The position numbers and the translations under genes are program-made. The notes under the pieces were generated by a model. The model was not told the origin of the DNA and ran no database searches. It saw only the letters and a program-made list of their open reading frames with translations. Of a stretch of DNA of 64,000 nucleotides, positions 26,646 through 34,323 are shown piece after piece (the stretch's first letter is position 1; every line of letters begins with the position of its first letter). The stretch comes from Luteibacter jiangsuensis (GTDB lineage Bacteria > Pseudomonadota > Gammaproteobacteria > Xanthomonadales > Rhodanobacteraceae). The stretch is from NCBI RefSeq assembly GCF_030812295.1, contig NZ_JAUSSK010000002.1, forward strand, positions 310,001 to 374,000. The letters run 5' to 3'.

Positions 26646-26804
26646 CTATACGTTACGGCCACGGAAGAAGGAGATGATCGCCAGGATCAGGAAGATCACG
26701 AAGAGGATCTTCGCGATGCCGGCCGCCGTGCCCGCGATGCCGCCGAAGCCGAATACGGCAGCGATGATCGCGATGACGAGGAAGACGAGGGCGTAGTGCA
26801 GCAT
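26646..26804 (-). CDS. DUF1328-family small membrane protein
   Basis: The 52-residue protein is almost entirely two transmembrane helices ([52 protein letters not shown]), a near-textbook DUF1328/YtjA-type sequence. The function is unknown; relatives are associated with envelope stress. A CGGAGAAA ribosome site precedes the ATG at 26804. The 58-bp gap to the DUF883-like gene suggests a possible shared transcript. Confidence 0.88.
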   Translation of the reverse strand: MLHYALVFLVIAIIAAVFGFGGIAGTAAGIAKILFVIFLILAIISFFRGRNV

Positions 26805-26917
26805 GGTGGTTTCTCCGTGGGTAGCGCGAGACCATTTAGTCCCGCGCGCCGCGCATGCCGCGTGAAGCCCGCCGGCCTCGCTCAATAGGCATTCAGCCAG
26901 TGCCCTTCACCTCGCCC

Positions 26918-27541
26918 TCACGCCTTGACCTTCGGGTTCAGCGAATAGGTTCCGGTGATCGTCGCCTGGTCCACGACGTGCCCTTCGATCACGTCACGAA
27001 ACTCGGCCAGTGAAAAGCCGGTTTCCAGCGGCACGCTCTCGACGTCCAGAGCATAGACGTGGAAGTGGTAATGGTGGGGGATGGTGTCGTTCCACGGCGG
27101 GCAGGGGCCGTCGTAGCCGTGGTAGTGGCCCTCCATGTCGCGGTCGCCCTTGAACCAGCCCGTGTAGTCGTTGAGGCCCTGCACCGAGCCGGGCGGGCCC
27201 ACCGGGTCCTTCTTTCCACGGGGCACGATGCCTTCGCCGCAGGCACCTTCGCCCAACTCGCGGCATTCCAGGGGAATGTTGGCCATCAGCCAGTGCACGA
27301 ATTCCACGCGTGGCAGGTCGCGGCGTACTTCGCGGCCCTCGACGTTCACATCGTCCGGCTTGGAGGGCACGTCGGTGTCGATGACGGCGATGGCGAAGGA
27401 TCGCGCGCCGGCGGGAACCTCGGTCCAGGCCAGGTGCGGCGTGACGTTGCCGGCTGGCTTGATCGGGTCGCCGGCCTCCATGAAGGCGAAGTTCGAGGGA
27501 ATGGGCTTGCCGTTCTGGATGCTGTCGCTGTTGAGACGCAT
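26918..27541 (-). CDS. YbhB/YbcL-family PEBP (Raf kinase inhibitor-like) protein
   Basis: The 207-residue protein begins MRLNSDSIQNGKPIPSNFAF and contains the phosphatidylethanolamine-binding core: NVTPHLAWTEVPAGARSFAIAVIDTDVP, FVHWLMANIP, and YDGPCPPWNDTIPHHYHFHVYALDVESVPLETG. The DxDxP and GPCPP-x-HHYHF ligand-pocket motifs are intact. There is no signal peptide, so it is cytoplasmic. Bacterial members bind small ligands; their physiological role is unclear. It follows the sugar dehydrogenase-like gene by 11 bp on the same strand. Confidence 0.9.
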   Translation of the reverse strand: MRLNSDSIQNGKPIPSNFAFMEAGDPIKPAGNVTPHLAWTEVPAGARSFAIAVIDTDVPSKPDDVNVEGREVRRDLPRVEFVHWLMANIPLECRELGEGACGEGIVPRGKKDPVGPPGSVQGLNDYTGWFKGDRDMEGHYHGYDGPCPPWNDTIPHHYHFHVYALDVESVPLETGFSLAEFRDVIEGHVVDQATITGTYSLNPKVKA

Positions 27542-27552
27542 GGGGGACTCCT

Positions 27553-28647
27553 TTATTGCTTCTTATAGGTCACGCGATAGATGGCGCCGTTGTCGTCGTC
27601 GCTGATCAGCAGGCTGCCATCGGGGAGCGGTTGTACGTCGGCAGGACGGCCGGACACCTTTTCGTCGACGAGGAAACCTTCGACGAGCGGCTCGTAGCTG
27701 ACTACCTTGTTGCCGTTCAAGCGCACGGTCATTACCCGGTAACCGGATTTCGCCGTGCGGTTCCACGAGCCGTGCTCGGCGACGATGACGGCGCCATGGT
27801 AGGCGGCGGGAAATTGCGTTCCGTTGTAGAAGCGCATGCCGAGCGCCGCCACATGGGCGCCCAGCTTGAGCACAGGCGGCGTGAAGTCCTTGCAGTTCCT
27901 GCCCTTGCCGAATTCCGGATCGAGCGTATCGCCCTGGTGACAGTAGGGATAACCGAAGTGTTCACCGGGCTTGGTCAGATGGTTGAGTTCGTCGCTGGGC
28001 ATGTCGTCGCCGAGCATGTCGCGGCCGTTGTCGGTGAACCACAACGACTTGTCCGTGGGGCGCCAGTCGAAGCCCACCGTGTTACGGATGCCCCGCGCCA
28101 CCGTCTCGACACCGCTGCCATCGGGATTCATGCGCAACAGCTGGGCGAAGCCTTCGTCGCCGCGATCGCAGATGTTGCATGGTGCGCCGACCGGCACGTA
28201 GAGCTTGTTGTCCGGACCGAAGGCGATGAATTTCCAGCCGTGGGCCGTCTCGGTATGCAGCTTGTCGGTGACCAGTTCGGGCTTCGGTGGCGCATCGAGG
28301 TGGTTCTCGATGTCGCGGATCACGTAGATCCGGCTGATCGCGGACACGTAGAGATCGCCGCCATGAAAGGCCACCCCCACCGGAAGCTGCAGGCCACTGG
28401 CGACGGTGCGTACCTTGTCCGCCTTGCCATCGGCGGCGTAGGTCACGGCGAATACCTTGCCCGCGTCGCGCGATCCCACGAACACCGTGTTCTTCGCCCC
28501 AAGAGCCATCTCGCGGGCGTCCGGCACCTGGTCGGTCCAGACCGCGATCTGGAAACCGGGAGGTAACTTCAACGATTCCAGGGGAGGAGTGGCGGCAAAG
28601 GCCGGGGCGGCGAGAAGGACCAGGCCGAGGACGAAGGCGCTACGCAT
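27553..28647 (-). CDS. Secreted PQQ-dependent sugar (sorbosone-type) dehydrogenase
   Basis: The 364-residue precursor has signal peptide MRSAFVLGLVLLAAPAFA and a six-bladed beta-propeller of the glucose/sorbosone dehydrogenase family. Typical segments are LPVGVAFHGGDLYVSAISRIYVIRDI, KLYVPVGAPCNICDRG, GIRNTVGFDWRPTDKSLWFTDNGRDMLGDDMPSDELN, HFGYPYCHQGD and ADVQPLPDGSLLISDDDNGAIYRVTY. It would oxidise a sugar or polyol in the periplasm with pyrroloquinoline quinone; no PQQ biosynthesis genes are in the window. The ATG at 28647 follows GGGAG. The much longer upstream frame runs through the next gene and is rejected. Confidence 0.87.
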   Translation of the reverse strand: MRSAFVLGLVLLAAPAFAATPPLESLKLPPGFQIAVWTDQVPDAREMALGAKNTVFVGSRDAGKVFAVTYAADGKADKVRTVASGLQLPVGVAFHGGDLYVSAISRIYVIRDIENHLDAPPKPELVTDKLHTETAHGWKFIAFGPDNKLYVPVGAPCNICDRGDEGFAQLLRMNPDGSGVETVARGIRNTVGFDWRPTDKSLWFTDNGRDMLGDDMPSDELNHLTKPGEHFGYPYCHQGDTLDPEFGKGRNCKDFTPPVLKLGAHVAALGMRFYNGTQFPAAYHGAVIVAEHGSWNRTAKSGYRVMTVRLNGNKVVSYEPLVEGFLVDEKVSGRPADVQPLPDGSLLISDDDNGAIYRVTYKKQ

Positions 28648-28697
28648 GAACGGACTCCCAGTTGAGGCCCGTCTGTCCCTGTCCAGGCGTGGAAGGT

Positions 28698-29699
28698 TCA
28701 ACGGGTGATGGCGTCGAAACGGGCTGCGATGTAGTCGTCGGTGAAACTGGTCATGCTGAAATCGCGGATGAAGCCGCAATGGCCACCATAAGTCGCGATA
28801 TCCAGCTCGATGTTCGGTGGCACGCGCAACTGATCGAACGCGCCGACCGGGATCACGGGATCGTCGCGGGAGGTGAGAATGGTTGCCGGCAGATGCAGGT
28901 CCATCAGCCGGTCGCCAGCCACGGAATAACCGTCGAGGTAGGCCTCGAGCGAACCGAAATCGGTGTGCCGCAGCACCAGCGAGCGGGTGAGGTCGCGCAT
29001 GTTCTGGCGCAGTTCCTCGAGTTCGAAGTACGTCGCGTGCGGGAACGCCTGCTGCTTGAGTTGCAGCGAGCGGCGCCACTTGCGCATGAAATAGGCCTGG
29101 TAGAACCAGGGCGCCTCGCTCTCCAGGGAGAACAGGCCTTCGCTGGGGTCGATGATCGGACAGACGGCCAGCACGTAGTCCAGCGAGACGCCCTGCTTGG
29201 GCGCCAGCATGCCGGCGCGCAGCGCGAAGTTGCCGCCCAGGGAAAATCCGGCCACGCCCACGGCCTTCGCCGGGAACATCCTGGCGATCTCGCCGAGGGC
29301 GGTCACCACCTCGTCGATACGGCAGGAGTGGAAGAGGGCTTCATTGAGACCGTGGCTGTCGCCGTGGTCGCGGAAATTCAGGCGGAACACATCCCAGCCT
29401 TCCTCCAGCAAGCGGCTGCCCGTCTGCAATACGTACGTGGAGTCGACGCTGCCCTCCCAGCCATGGAACAGGATGGCCAGGCCACGCGACTCACGGCCCG
29501 TGCGCTGGGCGGTGAAACGGCCGCTCAATCGATCGCCGCGGCCGACATCGATCAGCACCTCTTGCGCGTTCTCCTGCACCTGGTGGGCCCGTTTCGGCAG
29601 CAGGCGGCGGCGGATGCCGCTGGAGGAAAGCATGGTCTGGATGTGCCCGCTGCGCAGCGGCAACGGCGGCAGGAAGTCGGAACCCCGCGGCAGGCTCAT
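28698..29699 (-). CDS. YheT-like alpha/beta-hydrolase
   Basis: The 333-residue protein of the UPF0017/YheT esterase family starts SDFLPPLPLRSGHIQTMLSS. It has the nucleophile elbow GVAGFSLGGNFALRAG, an acidic residue in the TSRDDPVIP block, and the final histidine in YGGHCGFIRDF, a complete Ser-Asp-His triad. The Gly-rich loop LFHGWEGS forms the oxyanion site. The substrate is not known. Its start overlaps the stop of the acyltransferase gene (ATGA), so the two are cotranslated, which hints at a lipid-related role. Confidence 0.9.
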   Translation of the reverse strand: MSLPRGSDFLPPLPLRSGHIQTMLSSSGIRRRLLPKRAHQVQENAQEVLIDVGRGDRLSGRFTAQRTGRESRGLAILFHGWEGSVDSTYVLQTGSRLLEEGWDVFRLNFRDHGDSHGLNEALFHSCRIDEVVTALGEIARMFPAKAVGVAGFSLGGNFALRAGMLAPKQGVSLDYVLAVCPIIDPSEGLFSLESEAPWFYQAYFMRKWRRSLQLKQQAFPHATYFELEELRQNMRDLTRSLVLRHTDFGSLEAYLDGYSVAGDRLMDLHLPATILTSRDDPVIPVGAFDQLRVPPNIELDIATYGGHCGFIRDFSMTSFTDDYIAARFDAITR

Positions 29700-30496
29700 G
29701 CCGGGGTGTCGGTATCCAGGGCCTGCGCGATGCGTTCGCGCGAGGCCTCCGCCATGCGGCGGCGTCCGTCGGCCGAGACCGGAACCGGCTCGAGGAAATG
29801 CACTTCCACGTCGAGCGGCGGCTCGCCCAGCAAGCGCAGGAAATTACCCATGAAGCTTTCGCCTTCTCGGAACCCGGCATCGATCAGCCGCTTGCCGTGA
29901 CGGGCGAAACGCAGGGCCACCGGCTGCACCGGCACCCCGGCATCGAGGGCGGCCTGGAAGATGCGCGCATGAAACACGCGCAGCACGCCGTTGTGGCCCG
30001 TCCCACCCTCGGGGAACACCGCCACGGAACGCCCTTCGCGCAGGCGCTCCACCATCGAGGCCATGACCGAGGCCAGCGAGTGGTTATTGCCCCGGCGGTG
30101 GAAGATGGTACCGCCGCGCGCGGCCATCCAGCCGACCAGCGGCCAGCTGGCGATCTCGGCCTTGGCGACGAAACAGGCGGCGCGCTGCGAATGAAGCAAC
30201 TCGATGTCCAGCCACGACGTGTGGTTGGCCACGAACAGCACCGGGTCCGGCAAAGGCTGGCCGAAGCGGCGGCTACGGAACCCGAACACGCGCAACAGCA
30301 GGGTCGACCACATGCGGATGGTTCGGTGGGCCAGTGGCTCACGCCCGTTCTTCATCACCCCGCCCGCCCAACTCAGGATCAGCGCACAGATGACGACGCC
30401 AAACAGGACGTGGAGCACCAACAACGGCACTCGCCACACATAGCGCAGCGGACGCAGTCGGTCGCGTGGGGTCGGGTTGGCGGAGGCGGCTTCCAT
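29696..30496 (-). CDS. 1-acyl-glycerol-3-phosphate acyltransferase (PlsC family)
   Basis: The 266-residue membrane-associated acyltransferase has the catalytic NHTSWLD (HX4D) motif and the phosphate-binding FPEGGTGHNGV, with an N-terminal transmembrane helix (RVPLLVLHVLFGVVICALILSW). It transfers an acyl chain to lysophosphatidic acid or a related lysolipid at the inner membrane. I use the ATG at 30496; a GTG three codons upstream (30505) is equally open and neither has a strong ribosome site. Coupling to the YheT-like gene suggests lipid remodelling. Confidence 0.88.
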   Translation of the reverse strand: MEAASANPTPRDRLRPLRYVWRVPLLVLHVLFGVVICALILSWAGGVMKNGREPLAHRTIRMWSTLLLRVFGFRSRRFGQPLPDPVLFVANHTSWLDIELLHSQRAACFVAKAEIASWPLVGWMAARGGTIFHRRGNNHSLASVMASMVERLREGRSVAVFPEGGTGHNGVLRVFHARIFQAALDAGVPVQPVALRFARHGKRLIDAGFREGESFMGNFLRLLGEPPLDVEVHFLEPVPVSADGRRRMAEASRERIAQALDTDTPA

Positions 30497-30579
30497 CGAG
30501 CACACAAGATTAACGATGGGCGGTCGCTGCCGCTAGGGGAAGTTGTCTTTATTCTTATGACACGTGGGCTTGCGCCGTG

Positions 30580-31059
30580 CTAAGTGCGGACATTCCCCAG
30601 GGGAAGAGCCGTGGAAGCCTTCACGGTGCGCAGGACAAAGCTGGTATTGACGTCCGCCACCCCCGCCGCGTTCAACAGGCGATCGAGCAGGAACCGGGAA
30701 AATCCGTCCAGATCGGCCACGTAGACCTGAAGCAGGTAATCCATGTCGCCGGTCAACGCGTAGCAGGACACGACCTCCTCCCATTCGGCCACCCGATCGG
30801 TGAAGGAGTCGATGGCCGCGGACTCATGTCGGCTCAGCTGCACGCGCACGAAGGCCTGCAGGCCGAGGCCCAGGGAGCGAGGCTCCAGGCGGGCACCATA
30901 GCCGGCAATGACGCCGTCGGCCTCCAGCTTCTGCACGCGACGCAGGCAGGCCGACGGGGAAAGGTTCACCTCGGCGGCGAGTTCGGCGTTGCTGATCCTG
31001 CCGTTCGCTTGCAGCGTGGCGAGGATCCGCAGGTCTGTACGGTCAAGACTGAGCTGCAC
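30580..31059 (-). CDS. Lrp/AsnC-family transcriptional regulator
   Basis: The 159-residue protein has the Lrp helix-turn-helix (LDRTDLRILATLQANGRISNAELAAEVNLSPSACLRRVQKLEADGVI, residues 5-51) and the RAM/AsnC ligand domain (AFVRVQLSRHESAAIDSFTDRVAEWEEVVSCYALTGDMDYLLQVYVADLDGFSRFL). It diverges from phhA. Lrp-type regulators commonly sense aromatic or branched amino acids and control such neighbours, so it is a plausible phenylalanine-responsive regulator of phhA. Confidence 0.92.
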   Translation of the reverse strand: MQLSLDRTDLRILATLQANGRISNAELAAEVNLSPSACLRRVQKLEADGVIAGYGARLEPRSLGLGLQAFVRVQLSRHESAAIDSFTDRVAEWEEVVSCYALTGDMDYLLQVYVADLDGFSRFLLDRLLNAAGVADVNTSFVLRTVKASTALPLGNVRT

Positions 31060-31095
31060 GATTATTCTGTCTCATACCTTAATTTCGACTAATCA

Positions 31096-31122
31096 TTGCA
31101 CAAACACCTCTTCTTTGCGCAA
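31096..31122. promoter_or_regulatory. Paired TTGC(A/G)CAA sites between the Lrp gene and phhA
   Basis: TTGCACAA at 31096-31103 and the perfect palindrome TTGCGCAA at 31115-31122 are spaced 19 bp centre to centre, on nearly the same helix face, in the divergent region. They are candidate binding sites for the Lrp-type regulator. Confidence 0.4.
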
Positions 31123-31197
31123 CAAGGCAAGCCTATTGCGTCACTTCATCGCTATGCTCTTGCTTCACAACCACCCACAGCCCAAAGGAGGCCCGCC

Positions 31198-32085
31198 ATG
31201 GACACCCCCCGTCGTGTCGAACACCAGCAGACCGACCGCGGATACGTGCCCGTCTATGCGACCGGCACCGTGGAGCAGCCGTGGGCGAGTTACTCGAAGG
31301 TCGACCACGAGGTATGGGACACCCTGTACCGCCGCCAGCGAGAGCTGTTGCCGGCCTACGCCTGCCAGGAGTTCCTTGACGGCGTCGACCGCTTTGGCTT
31401 GGGCGACGGCGGCATTCCCCGCTTCGACGACCTGAACAAGGTGCTCGGCAAGGCCACCGGCTGGGAAGTGGTCGGGGTGGAGGGGCTGTTGCCGGATGAG
31501 GTCTTCTTCGACCATCTCGCCAACCGCCGTTTTCCCGTGAGCTGGTGGATCCGCAAGCCGGACCAGCTCGATTACCTCGCGGAGCCGGACCTTTTCCACG
31601 ACCTGTTCGGCCACGTGCCGCTTCTGCTCAATCCGGTATTCGCCGATTACATGCAGGCCTACGGCAAGGGTGGCATGAAGGCCCATGCGATCGGCCCGGA
31701 CGCGCTGATGAACCTCACGCGCCTCTACTGGTACACGGTGGAGTTCGGCCTGATCCGGACCGACGCGGGGCTGCGCATCTACGGCGCGGGCATCGTCAGC
31801 TCAAAGGGCGAGTCCATCTATTCGATCGATTCGCCGGCGCCGAACCGGATCGGGTTCGACCTGGAGCGCGTCATGAATACCCGGTACAAGATCGATACCT
31901 ACCAGCAGACCTACTTCGTGATCGACGACTTCGAGCAGTTGTTCGACGCGACCCGGCCGGACTTCACTCCAATCTACGCCAGGCTCGCCGGCGGGACGCC
32001 GGTAGCGGCTGGCGACGTGCTGGCGACGGACAAGGTGTATCAGCGCGGTACGCGCGAAGGCTTCGTTTCCGGCGCAGACAACTGA
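31198..32085 (+). CDS. phhA: Phenylalanine 4-monooxygenase PhhA
   Basis: The 295-residue pterin-dependent, non-haem iron hydroxylase converts phenylalanine to tyrosine in the cytoplasm. The iron site is visible as the two histidines of PDLFHDLFGHVPLL and the glutamate of YWYTVEFGLI. The pterin and substrate region IYGAGIVSSKGESIYSIDSP is also typical. The ATG at 31198 has a strong AAAGGAGG ribosome site. No pterin-4a-carbinolamine dehydratase gene (phhB) follows within the window. Confidence 0.95.
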   Translation: MDTPRRVEHQQTDRGYVPVYATGTVEQPWASYSKVDHEVWDTLYRRQRELLPAYACQEFLDGVDRFGLGDGGIPRFDDLNKVLGKATGWEVVGVEGLLPDEVFFDHLANRRFPVSWWIRKPDQLDYLAEPDLFHDLFGHVPLLLNPVFADYMQAYGKGGMKAHAIGPDALMNLTRLYWYTVEFGLIRTDAGLRIYGAGIVSSKGESIYSIDSPAPNRIGFDLERVMNTRYKIDTYQQTYFVIDDFEQLFDATRPDFTPIYARLAGGTPVAAGDVLATDKVYQRGTREGFVSGADN

Positions 32086-32154
32086 AACTCAACGGTGGCC
32101 TAACGAACGGGCCTCTACGATGGGCCCAACTCCATTGAACAGGGTGGGTCCATC

Positions 32155-32403
32155 GTGGTCGTCTTCGACATTCCGTTCGAGTCCGTCGGTCCCGGTCTTT
32201 GGTTGCTGCAGAAGAACGAGTTCGAGTACGGGGAATTCTGCTCACGCGATGACGCGCTCGAATGCGCCTTGCAGGAGGCGCGCCGTATCGAGGCCGCCAA
32301 CGCGGCATCGGACATCGTGCTGAACATCGAAGGTAATGACGGCGTCTGGCGGGCGTTCGACACGTCGATTCGTCCCTATGCGACGCGGATACATCACGTC
32401 TGA
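32155..32403 (+). CDS. Small DUF2188-like hypothetical protein (82 aa)
   Basis: Translation would start at GTG 32155, after AGGGTGGG. The protein reads WLLQKNEFEYGEFCSRDDALECALQEARRIEAANAASDIVLNIEGNDGVWRAFDTS. This is a short beta-alpha-beta pattern like DUF2188 domains, in which a residue name and sequence-handling helix precede a final strand. Function is unknown. It is 69 bp after phhA on the same strand and may be a separate unit, since the gap holds a small GGGCC/GGCCC hairpin. Confidence 0.6.
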   Translation: MVVFDIPFESVGPGLWLLQKNEFEYGEFCSRDDALECALQEARRIEAANAASDIVLNIEGNDGVWRAFDTSIRPYATRIHHV

Positions 32404-32718
32404 CGACAACCTATGAGGTCGCCTGGGCATCGCCGACGAAGTCGGCTCCCACAAGGGCGATGAGGGCGGGTTGGCCGAAAGGCTGGCCCGCCTTTTTCTT
32501 TGGTGGGATCGTGCGTTGATGGCAGCCTTTGTCTTTGGTGGAACCTTTTCTCCGGTGGAACCTTTTCTTGGTGGGAGCCGACCTTGTCGGCGATCCCGCG
32601 GCAGCGGGCCAGGTTGAGGCAAGCACCCATCGCCGACAAGGTCGGCTCCCACAAGAACCGCTCCCACACAAGGGCTGCTCCCACAAGAGAGCGGCTTCTA
32701 TCGGGGAAAGTCAAAAAT
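32404..32718. repeat. Repeat-rich intergenic stretch with palindromic REP-like elements
   Basis: No gene is supported here. A complete palindromic unit spans 32571-32652: its two 22-bp arms (core GAGCCGACCTTGTCGGC) are perfect inverse copies around a 38-bp spacer. A single degenerate arm sits at 32431-32453 and partial copies of the CTCCCAC end occur at 32659-32690. A 15-bp direct repeat, GGTGGAACCTTTTCT, occurs at 32537-32551 and 32554-32568. Related units lie near 45.7 and 55.5 kb. Confidence 0.8.
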
Positions 32719-32719
32719 C

Positions 32720-32763
32720 AGACAAAATAAAACCCCGGCAGCCAGGGGAGGAGCTGCCGGGGT
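32720..32763 (-). terminator. Strong intrinsic terminator (minus strand)
   Basis: CCCCGGCAGC (32733-32742) and GCTGCCGGGG (32753-32762) pair perfectly around a 10-base loop, with one extra A-T pair. On the minus strand the stem is followed directly by TTTTATTTTG. It ends either the GDSL-hydrolase transcript or, more likely, the structured RNA candidate that lies between. Confidence 0.85.
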
Positions 32764-32858
32764 CGCGTCGGGTCCAGGCTATCAGGGGAAATAGCGGGAC
32801 CCGGGACAACGAGCGAATCAATCGCGCCTGTTGCCAACAGGTCGCCTCTCGGCGATCG
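32724..32858 (-). ncRNA. Candidate structured small RNA with C-rich loops (sX13-like)
   Basis: Reading the minus strand, four stem-loops lie in tandem. TCGCC-GAGA-GGCGA is at 32855-32842, CCTGTT-GGC-AACAGG at 32841-32827, CGGGTCC...GGACCCG with an inner GCTAT/ATAGC stem at 32803-32769, and the terminator hairpin at 32763-32733. The third loop contains TTCCCCTG and the fourth TCCTCCCCTG, so both expose CCCCTG. TATCTA at 32870-32865 could be a -10. Tandem hairpins with C-rich loops and an intrinsic terminator are what I recall of the Xanthomonas sX13 sRNA, which pairs with G-rich ribosome sites. I could not align the two, and a structured 3' UTR is the alternative. Confidence 0.55.
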
Positions 32859-32895
32859 AATACTTAGATAAGGGCGGCGCCGTGAAGTTCCCGTA

Positions 32896-33603
32896 TCACT
32901 TCATGGCTGCGTTTGGGTCCCGTTTAACTTCGGCCGCCGTAGCGTGCTCCGCCAACCACGGACGTACTTGCGCGACCCACAGCGCATAACCTTTCGGATT
33001 CATGTGCAGGCCATCGCCGACGAACAGTTCCTGCTTCGGCTGTCCGTTCGCATCCAGCATCGCCGGCGCCACGTCGAGGAAGGCGACGCCCTTCTGCGCC
33101 ATCGACCAGTCACTGATCAGTGCGTTGGCCCTTTCGATATTGGACAGCAGGTTCATGCGGGCCACGCTGGGCTTGATCGAGATGAAAGCGATCGGTACCT
33201 CTGGCTGGTCCTGGCGCACCCTGGTCACGAAGGCGGCGAAATCATCGCGGACCTGTTCGGGCGTGTCGCCATTCTGCAGGTCGTTGTCCCCCGCGTAGAT
33301 CACGATGGCCACCGGGTGGTACGGCTTGACGATGCGGTCGGCGAAGGCAGTGGCATCGTCGAGATCGGAGCCGCCGAAACCCCGGTTGATGAGGCGGTAC
33401 TCCGGAAAGTCGGCCGCGAGGCTCGCCCACAAGCGGATCGAGGAACTGCCGACGAACAACACGGCGTTGGCCGGCGGGGGACTGCTCCGGTCCGCGGCCT
33501 CGAAAGCCTGGATGTCGTGTTCCCACTGGCTGTGGTCCGGCCCCTTGGCATGGGCGGCGAAGGAAAGGGCAAGCAGGGTGAGGAGGATCGTCAGGCGTTT
33601 CAT
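32896..33603 (-). CDS. Secreted SGNH/GDSL-family hydrolase
   Basis: The 235-residue precursor starts with a signal peptide (MKRLTILLTLLALSFAAHA). SGNH blocks are present: block I FVGSSSIRLW with the nucleophilic serine, block II RGFGGSDLDD, block III YAGDNDLQNG, and block V DGLHMNPKGY with the catalytic Asp and His. This subgroup includes acetylhydrolases and esterases acting on carbohydrate esters or phospholipids. The ATG at 33603 is favoured because it starts the signal peptide. Location is periplasmic or extracellular. Confidence 0.9.
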   Translation of the reverse strand: MKRLTILLTLLALSFAAHAKGPDHSQWEHDIQAFEAADRSSPPPANAVLFVGSSSIRLWASLAADFPEYRLINRGFGGSDLDDATAFADRIVKPYHPVAIVIYAGDNDLQNGDTPEQVRDDFAAFVTRVRQDQPEVPIAFISIKPSVARMNLLSNIERANALISDWSMAQKGVAFLDVAPAMLDANGQPKQELFVGDGLHMNPKGYALWVAQVRPWLAEHATAAEVKRDPNAAMK

Positions 33604-33621
33604 CCCGCGCACCGTAACCCC

Positions 33622-34323
33622 TTACGGACGCCGGGGTAAACCCTGTCGCTCGACGGGCGTCACCTTGAGCACCGCTTCGATCCGGCTCCCGTTCCAGCGG
33701 TAGATGAAGTGTTCGGCCTGCACACAGGGAGCGACGAGGTCGGGATAGAACACCGCCACGCATTCACCACCGGCATGCCGCGCGCTGTCGTAGACGATGC
33801 CATTGGAGCCCTGCCCGCGCAGCGTCCGTGCGAGCTTCGCACTGGCCGCGTAGGAATCGGGATCGTGCTCGGCCGCCCAACCACCGCGGATGTCGTGGAA
33901 GCGCCCGGAGATGGAGGTCTTGTAGCAGCGCACCTGCACGTCGGTGGGCGGCTCGTGCGTGGCGGCGAGAAAGGCCTCGCGATGGAAGACGGTTTCCTCG
34001 ATCGCCGTCGGCACGCTGTGCGCGGCGTAGAACACGCCCCAGTGGCCATCGCTGAAACGGCTGCCTTCCGGCGGGATATGGGTGAAAGCGGCCATGATGG
34101 GCGAGGTGCCGGGACCGGAGACGCGGCGCTCGGGCGGGGTGAGCCGGAGTGCGCCCATTTCCTCGCGCAGGCGCGGATTGGTCAGCGATTCGATGGCCAT
34201 GACCGCGTCGATGTCCTTCGGCTCGGCGATGCGATCGAATAAACCCACGGGTGGGAACCGGCTGGGCACGATCCGGTAGGCCTGGCTCCAGCGGATCCGG
34301 CGGAGCGGTGGCGCCGGGCTCAT
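33622..34323 (-). CDS. RES-domain toxin of a RES-Xre toxin-antitoxin pair
   Basis: The 233-residue protein carries the RES domain, named for conserved Arg, Glu and Ser. Candidates are the Arg in AYRIVPSRF, the Glu in VPTAIEETVFHRE, and the Ser in GQGSNGIVYDSARH. Known RES toxins (for example MbcT and Res) consume NAD+ as NADases or NAD+ phosphorylases and halt growth. The ATG at 34323 overlaps the antitoxin stop (ATGA), so toxin is made after antitoxin. It is longer than many RES toxins (about 160-230 residues) because of an N-terminal segment of about 75 residues. Confidence 0.87.
   Translation of the reverse strand: MSPAPPLRRIRWSQAYRIVPSRFPPVGLFDRIAEPKDIDAVMAIESLTNPRLREEMGALRLTPPERRVSGPGTSPIMAAFTHIPPEGSRFSDGHWGVFYAAHSVPTAIEETVFHREAFLAATHEPPTDVQVRCYKTSISGRFHDIRGGWAAEHDPDSYAASAKLARTLRGQGSNGIVYDSARHAGGECVAVFYPDLVAPCVQAEHFIYRWNGSRIEAVLKVTPVERQGLPRRP

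Noticed and set aside
28662-29900. 412-codon plus-strand frame opposite the YheT-like gene
   Set aside because: It is antisense to a conserved alpha/beta-hydrolase with an intact triad and has no recognisable domain.
32404-32718. CRISPR-like array suggested by short repeats
   Set aside because: Repeats are palindromic or tandem without regularly spaced unique spacers, and no cas genes are present.
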